Shown piece by piece: positions 47,534-58,293 of a DNA stretch of 64,000 nucleotides (positions are counted from its first letter, which is position 1; each line of letters starts with the position of its first letter). Location of the stretch: the NCBI RefSeq assembly GCF_000003815.2, contig NC_049991.1, positions 14,415,873-14,479,872 of the forward strand, in the 5' to 3' direction. This stretch comes from Branchiostoma floridae. Taxonomy: Eukaryota; Chordata; Leptocardii; Amphioxiformes; Branchiostomatidae. The notes under the pieces are model-generated. The model worked only from the letters and a program-made list of their open reading frames with translations. It ran no database searches and was not told the DNA's origin. A program made the position numbers and the translations under genes.

Positions 47534-48640
47534 AACAAGATAACTCAAGAACGACTTGGTGGATTGTTTTCATACTTAATGTGTTGGTGGGGTGTGTAGA
47601 CGAACATTGGAAATGATTTTTTCACCCACCCCCTACCTCTACCCTATCGGCTTCCCTTGGCACTGCAGTGGAACTTTCGGTTTTTATATCTCGTGTTCTG
47701 AACAAGCTATGGACACGATTTTTCGTTAGATAGCTCTTGTGCTCGGGAACGAGTGACGTAAGTTTAGGCACCCTAGCGCTAAATGTGGAATTGCAGGGGT
47801 ATCTTTTTAATATTCCAAAGATGATAACTTAAGATAGAACGAAAGATTTTCATGTCTTTTGGTATATAGGTGGTATATAGGTAGCTTAGACCAAAAAATA
47901 CAAAATAGAATACAAATTATGCAAATTGCAGGAACATTTGCATAATTAATGAGATATTCTATTATAGCCACTTTTTCAATGTATCTCTTGTCCCGGATAT
48001 GAAATGGTCTTGATATTTAAATAACATATAGCTTTCAACGTCAGTAAAAGGTGGTGTAGGTTTCAGCCCCCTAACCTTTAATTTTGGAAGTGCATGGACG
48101 TTTTTATCAAAACATTCAAAAGAGGATAACTGAAGAAAGGGACAACGGATTCCATCATTTTAGGCATGCAGGTAGCCTAGACCAAGATGTTCATAATGAT
48201 AAACATGTTATGCAAATAACCTTGCTACATAGACGTGGAGAAGATTCCACAGCAAAGCAGGAATCAAAATTCAACGATACCTGTCTTCAAACTGAGTTAA
48301 TGCATTTGTCACGGACGCCCATAACCGGTGACAGCATTTCCACCTGCTCCTCTTTATCTACAACATACCGCAGATTTCTAAAAATAGAACAAACAATTTA
48401 AAGGTGATCAAGGTCCTGTCGTGTAGCCCCTGCTCAAGCCCAGTCCTCCAACCCCAGAAGATAGATGCGCCAGATGTGGATCTTCTCACGTCAGAAGAAG
48501 TCGTTTAGCAAATGCTGCAAATAGTGTTTAACGCTACATGGACAAGTAAGCTACAGTTCTTTCGTTATCCCTGATGTAGACGTCTTGAAATACACCCTTG
48601 AGTGATATAATGACGTCCTCGAAATGAATTCACTAGCGTT

Positions 48641-48668
48641 TGTGTGTGTGCGTGTGTGTGTGTGTGTG

Positions 48669-48699
<31 letters not shown>

Positions 48700-48702
48700 C
48701 TG
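48641..48702. repeat. (GT)n microsatellite in duplication unit 2
   Basis: An interrupted GT tract with two GCGT variants, paralogous to 47485-47532. The tract is absent from the third, partial unit, which ends before this point. Confidence 0.95.
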
Positions 48703-50645
48703 TCAACAAGGTAACTCAAGAACGGCTTGGTGGATTGTTTTCATACTTGATGTGTTGGTGGTGTATGTAGACGAACATTGGAAATGATTTTTGCACCCAC
48801 CCCCTACCTCTACCCTATCGGCTTCCCTTGGTACTGCAGTGGAAATTTCGGTTTTTATATCTTGTGTTCTTAACAAGCTATGTACACGATTTTTCAGTGT
48901 TAGATAGCTCTTGTGCTCGGGAAGAAGTGACGTATGTTTAGACACCCTAGCGACAAATTATGAATTGCAGGGGCATTTTATAAAGATATTCCGAAGATGA
49001 TATAAAAAAGGATTTTCATGTCTTTTGGTCTATAGGTAGTATATTGGTAGCTTAGATTAAAATATACAAAATAGAATTCAAATTATGCAAATTGCAGGAA
49101 CATTTGCATAATTAATGAGGTATTCTATCATAGCCACTTTTTCAATGTATCTCTTGTCCCGGATATGATATGGTCTTGATATTTAAATAGCACGTAGCTT
49201 TCAACGTCAGTAAAATGTGGTGTAGGTTTCAGCCCCCTAACATTTCATTTTTGGAAGTGCAGGGGCGTTTTTATCAAGACATTCCAAAGAGGATAACTGA
49301 AGAAAGGAACAACGGATTTCCATTATTTCAGGCATACAGATAGCTTAGATCAAGATGTTCATAATGATAAACATGTTATGCAAATAACCTTGCTACATAG
49401 ACGTGGGGAAGATTCCACAGCAAAGCAGGAATGAAAATTCAACGATACCTGTCTTCAAACTGAGTTAATGCATTTGTCACGGACGCCCATAACCGGTGAC
49501 AGCATTTCCACCTGCTCCTCTTTATCTACAACATACCGCAGATTTCTAAAAATAGAACAAACAATTTAAAGGTGATCAAGGTCCTGTCGTGTAGCCCCTG
49601 CTCAAGCCCAGTCCTCCAACCCCAGAAGATAGATGCGCCAGATGTGGATCTTCTCACGTCAGAAGAAGTCGTTTAGCAAATGCTGCAAATAAGTAAATGG
49701 CTACACGCACAAGTCAGCTGCAGATTCTCTGCTATCCCTGATGTACACGTCTTGAAATAAACCCTGAGGTGAAATAATGACGTCCTCGAAATTCATACGC
49801 CAAGATTTTAACTTGTGTTGTGACTTAATGTATCAATCTTTTTTACAACATTTCTATGAGTTGCAAAAAGGTTAAGTGTCCCTGTACGTTTACCGCGCAA
49901 ACTTTAATTCTTATACTTCGAAGTGTTGTACCTTCTTATGCTCTTAGAGTTAGACAAACTGCCAAGATCAAAACTTATCTATCTGTTCCCATAAACCTTA
50001 CTTAATCCTGCCTAAGTGCATAGGCCAGGGGCTGGCCCCTTGCTCCGCTCCGTTAGTAGTCTCCAGGTTGCACGGTCCTTTAATACTTAATCACAGTGTG
50101 TGGTAACTATGTTGGTGTTGGGGCTTCAGTTATGCGGACGCGTGTGATCTTATCGTTAATCGTTCAAGACACGGGGTTACCTACGGGCGGCAGCAGACCA
50201 CCTGGACAATATTACACCTATCGAGGCCGCAGAACCGCATGTACAAACTGGTTGCTGTCTTACTAATAACGAACGCATTGTCGATACAACATCGCCTAAG
50301 GAATTTACAATAGCTACGGATCATGGTATTTGTCAATTCTTCTTAGTGCACAAACAAAGGCTTACATCCTTATTAACAACTTGCATTTGGGTGCCTAGAA
50401 TGTGCATGCCCGCGGGTGGAGGCCTTGGACACACAGCACTTCTCCACAGACAACAGCCGGCCCACAGACACATAACGACGTTTTTTTTTTAGGGCGAGGG
50501 CAGAGCATGGCAGGTTACCGCGAAGTCCTCCGCCTCCCTCAATTTCTGACCCTAGCGCACCTTTGGCCTTCTTTGAACTGACTGCTGTCGTTTAGCAATT
50601 TTTTTCTTTCAGATTCACCAAATGTCGTACTCAGCGGCCTAGAAA

Positions 50646-53396
50646 ATGGTGGAGACCTTGAAAAAATCTCGACTCATTACGAGCGCGGCAAGCTGTTGTG
50701 TTATCCTCTGTTTCGTCTGTTTGTGTTTGTGTAACGCGGCAGAGGAAGACTCCTGCTCCACACCGTGTACCAACATCACCGTGCTGGCTCCAGCCGGGCC
50801 GCCCGGACCTAAAGGGGCCATGGGGCCGAGAGGCCTCAGGGGTGAGTACGGTGTTTTTCATAATGTTGATAGATGTAAAACACATAGTTTTTTTATTGCA
50901 AAATTGAAATACAGGACATGATGACGACATTCCAAAAGTAAAGAACAATATTAATAAAAAAAACGCAAATACAGACATGCAAAGCACAAATGCATGCAAA
51001 TTATGTAAAAAAAAGAAACCACAGAACAGTAATCGTAAAATTTAAGAAAATGAAATTGATACGTGTGAATTTTGAGCAGGTACTACAAGGCTGGTAGGAT
51101 GTATTGTCATCAATGAGAACATAAAGAAACCTATAATTTGAACAGCAAGGATTCATTCCTCTAAACTTGTCCAGCTGGGATCGTTAAGCTTTCATAGTGT
51201 CTCATGACATGATGCTGCGATATTAATACAAACAGACACCGTCTGACTTTGCAGCCACTGTATCTGTCACCTTCATTCGATGCAAGAAAAAAAAACATTA
51301 AAACTGCTATTTTTAAGGCTGAATGTAAAAAAGACTGTCAACTCAAGCTGGTGTTACTTTTTACAATGTCAAAAGGTTGACGCATGTTGTCACTGTGATC
51401 GTTAGGCAATAAATTCTTACCTTACTCAGTTGCTATTGGTTTTGTTTCGCTTTAAACGCGTCAACGTCTCGAGCATATTCATTAGACTGAATGGAACATA
51501 TAGCAGTAACATTTGAAGAAAAAACGTCTGGCCTAAAATTGGCAATTCGTAACGACGGCACTGGCAGAGTCGAGAGTAAATATAAAAAGGTAAAATCAAA
51601 ATCCTTTCCTTCTCCGTTTCTGTAGCCTGGGCCACACAGCTTTGTGCAGTCACTATGTACGGAAGAGGCTATCAAACTCACTGGGAGTGGTCTGTGCGCT
51701 CAACTATCATACTCTTTCGCAAATGTTGAAAGCTAAGCAGAGAAAGCAGCAACTATACATTTTAACGTCTTTGACTTGACCTGTCTTCGAACTCACGACA
51801 TTCCGACTGAAAAGCGAAAAATCTACCATATAGGCCATTGCACTGGGAGTGAATAGAAATAAAAATAAAGCAAATATAAGACCGGGAATCTTATCAAACC
51901 TACTGCTTGTTTTATGTTTCCTAAAACGTTAGATCTGTTCAACGTTAGGGGGGTTCTATTCTATCAGCTGACCTGACCTACTGACGGCAGCCTATGACCT
52001 AGATCAGTAAATCTACACTGATATTCTCTGACAAGGTCGTGGCTTTTATTCCTATTTGTGGAACCATTTTTCCTGTGTACCACGTGACATGTCATTTCCA
52101 TTTATCAACCATCATACAGATTTACTCCTCAATGTATCTTGTCACCTAAACAACGTCGAAAGTTTAAAAAATGTCCTTCCAGTCAATAGGTTGACCTTCA
52201 GGAACACATGGAGATAATTTTGCGGTCTTGTAGAAGTTAGACCTTTGAACTTGACTTGGAATGTTCGGCTCCGGGCTCTTCAAAGTCCGCAGTACTGAGT
52301 TATGAAGACAAACAGTCCGGGGATGTTGAAAAGTTCACTTAGTCGATGTCCCTGCAATCCCAAAGTAAGTGGGTGCAGTAAATGCACATGTAAGTGCAGG
52401 TAGCAGCGGCAACGTAATTGCAATTTAAGATGTATTCAAATACCTTTACTTTCTTTTCCAAGTGTTGTGTGATCTATATACAAGATTCCTTTACACGTCT
52501 TGACTAAGTTTATAGTTACAAAACGTTTCTATATCGTCAGGCTTTGGTTACGACAACGAGAAATGCATTCAAACAAGTACAATGGATCTGTGATAAAGGA
52601 TAGGATCTCCTTTTCTATTTGTCTTCAGCTAACTAGGATAATACCATTTATCAGCAAAGTAGATAACATAGAAATATTAAGAACCCCTTTAGAAAAATAT
52701 GCAATTTCAGCAGTCTCAATGAGTAAACTAAACCATGTGCTGTTTATTCCAGGCCGGTGGGGCATACATCAACAAGCTGACAGAAGTAAGTCTCGGCCTG
52801 GCCCCGCAGGTGAGAAAGGTGCGAGGGGTGCCCGGGGTAAGAAAGGTGATCCAGGTGCTGCAGGATCTCCAGGTGTGAAGGGACAGAAAGGTGAGCCAGG
52901 CTCGGCAGGTGCGAAAGGAGAGAGAGGACAACCCGGGATGCCCTGTACGGAAGGGTCGAACTGTAACACCGTGTCCGACACTGTACCTGGCGCCAGTTTC
53001 GTGGCGTTCTCCGCTACTTTGAGAGTCCGGATTCTGAACGCTCCAGAAAACACGATAGTAACGTTCGACATCGTTCACACCAACGTGGGCAACGCTTACA
53101 ACAAGACAACCGGGAAGTTCGCGCCTCAGGTGAGCGGTTACTACATGTTGACATACACGGGGATGACCACGAGCGTGGTGGGGTCCGCCTACTGGAGCCG
53201 GCTGAAGAAGAACGGAGAAGAGATCGTCAGTCTGTACGACAGGTCGAACGGAGACCATATCTCCAGCTGCAACAGCGCCATCCTGCAGCTGCAGCCTGGG
53301 GACGAGGTTTGGGTGGAGCTGGACGGGCGGTCCTCCATGTGGAGCGACCCTGGCGGCTACGTCTCGTTCTCAGGGTTCCTTATCCATCCAGATTAG
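50646..53396 (+). CDS. Collagen-C1q domain protein A4 (279 aa), short stalk
   Basis: Secreted C1q-family protein with the shortest stalk in group A. Exon 1 is 50646-50841 and exon 2 is 52753-53396 (phase 1; CAGGG/gtgagt ... attccag/GC). The signal peptide has a CCVILCFVCLCLC core. Then come DSCSTPCTNITVLA and GPPGPKGAMGPRGLRG, as in A3. With this acceptor, exon 2 first encodes a basic non-collagenous segment (RWGIHQQADRSKSRPG), then about 14 Gly-X-Y triplets. Another AG at 52808-52809 would join LRG directly to EKGARG (260 aa). CTEGSNC (130, 136) precedes the C1q head at 148-279. The C1q head is closest to A1 but has an extra Cys (ISSCNSA, about residue 238) and an Asn-Lys-Thr sequon (about 182). 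Confidence 0.85.
51785..51850 (-). repeat. tRNA-like segment in intron 1 of A4
   Basis: On the minus strand TGGCCTATATGGTAGA resembles an A box, and GAGTTCGAAGAC about 40 bases later a weak B box. No cloverleaf is convincing. It is probably a relic SINE head. Confidence 0.3.
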
Positions 53397-54851
53397 GACG
53401 AAAGTCAGAAGACATTTACAAGCTTGATGGAAAAATACAATATCGAACGTATTTCAGCAGGATTTGATTCCGGTTTTTCATAGTTTACGAACATTTATGT
53501 CCATACTATACAAATACTTATTATTAATTATTAATCAGAGTAATATCACCTAAAAATGAAGGTATTGAGCAAGACACGATCAAAATGTAATCAACCCAAT
53601 CAATGACTGTGGCCAACGTCTATTGTGCATAGTCCATGGAGAAATTAGTCATGATGTTATTGCTGATATCTGCACATGTGATGTTCATTCATATTACTAC
53701 TTCTCCATGTTACGATTAGTGTTCAGTTATTCTAGTCTCAATGTTATGCGCTGTAGATGTAACGTGTTTTCTCAAGTGCAAATGAGATAAAAGCACAGAT
53801 GAATCGAAACGAGAACCAATCAATTCTATGGCCAACTTTTAATGAAAACACGTATGCAAAGTGCAGCCGCGACAGAATTTTAGATTTGACTAATGCTCGT
53901 GTCTATACTTTGCCACTCAGGACAAATGAAATGAACGCAAAAGCCTTGAAGCCGCATTTTGATTCACACTCTTTGTGATTTCTTGTCGAACATTAGGTAG
54001 CTGGGCACGTACGTAACTCACATTCAATAAACTCGTTTTTGCCTCTTTGCAAATCTTTCGTCACATTTGGAAAGGAGAAAATGGGAAGTGGAGTCAAAAG
54101 ATGCTTCTGCATCTGTAACCCGTTCAGCTGAAGTAGGACAGCTAGCTAAGAGCAAACATCTAATGGCACTGTGTATTCAAGTGTACATATAATTTAGTGG
54201 TGTGCCTAGCTAACATAACGACTCCAATGTGACTAGATACTACCCAAATGTCAGCTTTATGTCAATCAGCTACAAAATACACAACAAAGCAAGGTGGTTT
54301 TATTCAACCGCCTTGAATAAATACAAGGTTCGCCAAGTAGTCCATTATCAGTCACCTAACACGATGTTGATAGAACAGAACTAGTAGTAGTACTAATGGA
54401 TAATTCCATACTTCTGTCAGCAGCATTTAAATTAAAGGCTTTCTGGCGAGGTTTACATCATGCTAAAGACGCTTTCATCCTTCAAGGGATGGATCACAAA
54501 GAATAGCATAAAGATTTATTTTCACAATGCATCCCGTTGGATAAGGTATAGGAAACCATTTTGTACCAGAATGTTGGGCCAGAAACTGAAGCACGAATTT
54601 GTGATTTATCATAACCGAATCAAAATTGCATATTGTATCTACATTTCGCACAATTGCAACCTCCGCCCCAACGCACATGCCCTGGTCTACCCCCAACGAA
54701 CAGTTTTCTGTCAATCTTCGGGACTACGTTCTACGTAAATAACGGCTTCAGTCTCCTTGTTATGTGACCCTTCAAGTCGAAACCACGCAGTCGTAAAAGC
54801 CAAGATTTTCACCCCTTCACATCATTTGAAATCAGCCCTTGCTAACTCAAG
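53397..54851. other. Spacer between group A and group B
   Basis: No exon was found. The last 200 bp or so (from about 54650) share words with the upstream regions of B3 and B4 (CCCC(A/T)ACGAACAGT, ACATCATTTG) and are treated as the B1 promoter region. The rest is AT-rich. Confidence 0.5.
54660..54851 (+). promoter_or_regulatory. B1 upstream region conserved with B3 and B4
   Basis: The segment before the B1 start shares ordered blocks with 59380-59529 and 61880-62067: CATCTACATT, CCCCTAACGAACAGT-like, CGGCTT(C/G)(A/T)TTCAG-like, CCTTCAA and ACATCATTTG just before the ATG. A GTAAAAGCC/TTTAAGAACG word at about -60 may act as a weak TATA. Conservation may simply reflect recent duplication. Confidence 0.4.
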
Positions 54852-55904
54852 ATGAAGATTGCTGTGCTGGTTTCCCTCCTTCTCGTCCTCCGCACCTTTG
54901 CGGCACTGGAGACAGACCAGGGCGGCGTCTGCTCCCGTCAACTCAACAACAGTCAGAACATCACGGTGGTGGCGGCGCCTGGAGCCAAGGGCGAGCCGGG
55001 GACTAAGGGACCGCAAGGTGAGGAAGACACACAGCTGACGAAATCAGAGAGGACAATAGCGTCCATAGATGCATTCAAAAGTATAACGTTACGGTTATCG
55101 TCGAGAATCCATTCTATTTCGGTCAAAGGTTTGAGACAGCAACGTTAGAATAAACTGTCAGTTAAAGCAAGGTAGCTCGAAAACCCCAATCTATCAAGCA
55201 TTTAAATTTATAAAAGAGCACGATGGGAAGTTTGTACCACGTAATTCCTTTACCATGGTACAGCAATTTTGTAAACGCATCTTACTACTTTGGCATTGGT
55301 TTGATATCATAGCATTTAAGAAACGAACAGTGATTTTACACTATCCCTGATAGGACCAAAAGGGGAGCCAGGTGAGAGAGCTCCAAGAGGCGCGCCAGGT
55401 AAGCTGGGTCCGGTCGGACCAGCAGGTGAGAAGGGAGATAAAGGTGAACAGGGACCGGCAGGTGAGAAGGGAGCACCTGGTACCAGCCCACCTGCTCCAC
55501 CTGTCGTGGCGTTTTCCGTGGCAAGGACGAGCAGTCTTCAGAAACCTTCGTCCGACACTACACTGACGTATGACGTCGTCCTTAGCAACGTGGGTGGGAC
55601 CTACAACCAGGAGACGGGGAAGTTTGTGGCTACAGTCGGAGGCGTCTACTTCTTCACCTTTACTGGTATGACGCCGCGTTCCACTTCCAACTATTACGTC
55701 CGTCTAATGAAGAATGGTGCACGGATGGTTAGTCTGTACGCGAGCAACGGCGGAAACCCCAATCACCAGTCCAGCAGTAACAGCGCTATCCTGCAGCTGC
55801 AGCCTGGGGACGAGGTTTGGGTGCAGCTGCACAAGGGTCACAGTTTGTTCAGTGATGGCAGTAGGTACCTCACGTTCAGTGGGTTCCTCGTTCACGCTAC
55901 TTGA
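54852..55904 (+). CDS. Short collagen-C1q protein B1 (238 aa)
   Basis: Small secreted C1q-family protein. Exon 1 is 54852-55017 and exon 2 is 55354-55904 (phase 1; CGCAAG/gtgagg ... cctgatag/GA). The signal peptide is about 18 residues (MKIAVLVSLLLVLRTFA). The mature start carries one Cys (VCSRQLNNSQNITVVA) and an Asn-Ile-Thr sequon. About 15 Gly-X-Y triplets follow, one with Ala for Gly (GERAPRG). A TSPPAPP linker leads to the C1q head at 106-238, with NQETGKF, VYFFTFTGMT, PGDEVWV and FSGFLVHAT. No hinge cysteines are present, unlike group A. An ATTAAA lies about 230 bp past the stop. Confidence 0.9.
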
Positions 55905-56131
55905 GCGATGTTTGTAGAAAAAAATGATGCATCGTACATCGTACACTTCGATTGAAAAGGTTGAGTTACTTTTAAGAATTCGACATACGAGTGTTTGCGC
56001 CACATAGTAGGAAAATTATGTGTTACCATAATATCATAAAGGTCGTGAATATTTGTTGTGTAATTTGTTTGAAACCGTATAGCTCGTATTTTCATAGCCG
56101 AGACCTGTCTAATGATTATCTTCTGTAGCGA

Positions 56132-56137
56132 ATTAAA
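56132..56137 (+). promoter_or_regulatory. B1 poly(A) signal (ATTAAA)
   Basis: GCGAATTAAAGTGG is followed by a TG/GT-rich stretch (GCTGTGTTTGTG). The same motif and downstream context occur after B2 (58288) and B3 (60746), which supports function. Confidence 0.55.
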
Positions 56138-56872
56138 GTGGACTGATGAAGAGTTGCTGTGTTTGTGTTCATGACCAAGTCCTAACCTCACCATTTCAGA
56201 ATGTCTATAGCTACGGGCGTCGTTAAACACCTGTTGTCCCTAGCAACTCGTGGAATGGGTATGGTTTGTGGCTACGGTCCACTTGTTCATGTTTATCGGC
56301 GTTCAGCTGCTGATCACAACGCTCAGCTGCTGACAAGTGTTTTCTACGACTCGTGAATATTATGTGACGATACCACGCACGCGCGACAATGTTGAAATAT
56401 AACTGTATATCGTAAAAAAAATGAAAGTTCTGAAAGTAGTGCAATGCCATTAGATCACGGAGATAACGTAAAATTATCACATTGAGCTCACATTGAGCAA
56501 AGTGTTCTAACGTTAGATCCTTTTTCCCACTGGTGGAAAACGGGAACCCGCGGTAGGACTTTCTTACATTCCTAAGAAGAGATAGACGTCTTCTCTGGTT
56601 TCTTGTAAGTGCTAGTTAATCTCTACCGAAAACGTTTTTGGCCACTTCAAACGTCTGTTATGTTTATAGTTCTAGCGAAGTCCGCCCTTTTAAGTACTTG
56701 CAGGGCAACTGGTATTCGTAAATACTCCGGCAACAAGTGTGAGCATGGGACGGTTTACTTCTCACATTCGACCCAACAGGGAAAACGCAAACGTCGGTTC
56801 GCTCGACTCAATCTTGAATTTCGAAAATTTAACTCAACTCTCATGAAGTGTGGATTGATCATGATCGTCAGG

Positions 56873-57993
56873 ATGAACACCGCAGTGGTACTCTCCCTTC
56901 TTATTCTTCCCGCCATTTTCGCCGACGAACCGACGACAGCGGGCGGTGGGACGTGTTCCCGTCAGCTGCACAACAGTCAGAACATCACCGTGGTGGCGGC
57001 GCCTGGCGCGAAGGGCGAACCGGGGACTGAGGGGCCGCAAGGTAAGGAAGGCTCACAGCTAAAGAAACCATGGGAAAACGTCCATAACGTTACATGTATC
57101 TGTATCCAAAGTATAAAATTATCGCCTAGAAATTATTCACTGCCAGTCTGCTCTACTAACACCGCACTTTGTCTGCCGAGGGTTTGAGAATTTAACACTA
57201 CCTGTTAGTTTGATTTTAAAGTAAGATTACTCGATTTAAAAAACGCAAATCCACAAGTTGTAATAGCACAATGGCTGTTTTGTACCATGTCTCGGACATT
57301 TTGTCGTGGGTATTAATCAGCTACCCATCGCTGCAATATTTGGTGGATAGCAAATACATCTTGATTTAACATTTGGTACCGGTTATCACAATATGAAAAC
57401 AAATTGTTAAAAAACAAATTTTATACTATCCCCTGATAGGACCGAAAGGTGGGCCAGGTGAGAAGGGCGTGAGAGGTGCGCCAGGTAAGCTGGGTCCGGT
57501 CGGACCGGCAGGTGAGAAGGGAGACAAAGGTCAACAGGGATCGAGAGGTGAGAAGGGAGTACCCGGTACCAGCCCACCTGCCCCACTTGTCGTGGCGTTT
57601 TCCGTGGCCAGAACGACCAAACTTGAGAAGCCTTCGTCTAATACGGTGGTGACATATGACGTCATCCTTAGCAACGTGGGCGGGGCCTACAACCAGGAGA
57701 CGGGGAAATTTGTGGCTACAGTCGGAGGCGTCTACTTCTTCACGTTCACTGGTATGACGCTGTATCTACCCAACGCCATATATTTCGTCTGTCTAATGAA
57801 GAATGGTGCAAAGATGGTAAGTCTGCTCGAGATCAACGACCAGCAATCCAATGGCCAGTCCAGCAGTAACAGCGCCATCCTGCAGCTGCAGCCTGGGGAC
57901 GAGGTTTGGGTGGAACTGGGCAGCGATCGCAGTTTGTACAGTGATAGCGGCAAGTACCTCACGTTTAGTGGGTTCCTCATCCACGCTATTTGA
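56873..57993 (+). CDS. Short collagen-C1q protein B2 (240 aa)
   Basis: Small secreted C1q-family protein, the most distinct of group B. Exon 1 is 56873-57041 and exon 2 is 57440-57993 (phase 1; CGCAAG/gtaagg ... cctgatag/GA). The ATG at 56873 is chosen because MNTAVVLSLLILPAIFA aligns with the sister signal peptides; in-frame ATGs at 56843 and 56861 would add 10 or 4 residues. GGGTCSRQLHNSQNITVVA follows with one Cys and a sequon. The collagen stalk is uninterrupted (GEKGVRG where sisters have Ala). A TSPPAPL linker leads to a C1q head at about 107-240 ending FSGFLIHAI. YFVCLMKNG has Cys where B1, B3 and B4 have Arg or His. Confidence 0.9.
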
Positions 57994-58118
57994 GCGATGT
58001 TTGTGGGAAAAAAGTATGTTTCGTACAGGGTTTGAATTACACTCCAATTAGAAAGGTCGAGCTACTTTAGAATGGTTTGCGGCACACATTAGGAGAATGG
58101 TGTTGTGTAACGGTTACC

Positions 58119-58186
58119 TCACCTCACCTCACCTAGTCCCATCCTCATCAGAAGGGTCGGGGACTATGGTAGCCTCCAGCACAAGC
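58119..58186 (-). mobile_element. 68-bp retroposon-like insertion in the B2 3' region
   Basis: The insert is flanked by direct repeats AACGGTTACC at 58109-58118 and 58187-58196, and is absent from the matching position after B1 and in the fragment after B4. On the minus strand it ends in AGGTG repeats, like the short tandem tails of CR1/L2-type LINEs or their SINEs. Only the 3' end was inserted. Confidence 0.6.
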
Positions 58187-58287
58187 AACGGTTACCATAA
58201 CTCTTATAAAGGTCCTGAATATTTGTTGTGTAAGTGAAACCATATAGCTCGCCTTTCTAAAGCCTGATGTTTTATCTTCCGTAGCGA

Positions 58288-58293
58288 ATTAAA
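58288..58293 (+). promoter_or_regulatory. B2 poly(A) signal (ATTAAA)
   Basis: GTAGCGAATTAAAGTTGG is followed by GTCCTGTTTGTGTTTATG, a GT-rich element. It is in the same place relative to the stop as in B1, once the 68-bp insertion is discounted. Confidence 0.55.

Larger units (their letters stand above)
47079..49795. repeat. 2.3-copy tandem duplication, unit about 1.16 kb
   Basis: The word GAAGATTCCACAGCAAAGCA starts at 47081, 48240 and 49408, giving units of 1159 and 1168 bp and a third partial unit of about 390 bp. Each full unit contains TTCAAACTGAGTTAA, GGTGATCAAGGTCCTGTCGT, a (GT)n tract, AACTCAAGAACG(A/G)CTTGGTGG, and an ATGCAAATT/AATTAATGAG block. Units 2 and 3 are more alike than either is to unit 1 (for example both have GCCCCTGCTCAAGCCCAGTC). 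Confidence 0.9.
45005..50645. other. Gene-free interval between A3 and A4
   Basis: This holds two fold-back elements and a 2.3-copy tandem duplication, described separately. No exon was supported. A T-rich tract followed by AG at about 50598-50612 lies 33 bp before the A4 start and might be the acceptor of a 5' UTR intron. Confidence 0.45.

Noticed and set aside
52500-52752. In-frame extension upstream of A4 exon 2
   Set aside because: It has no collagen or signal peptide character, and the frame is joined through a good acceptor at 52752; it reads as intron sequence.
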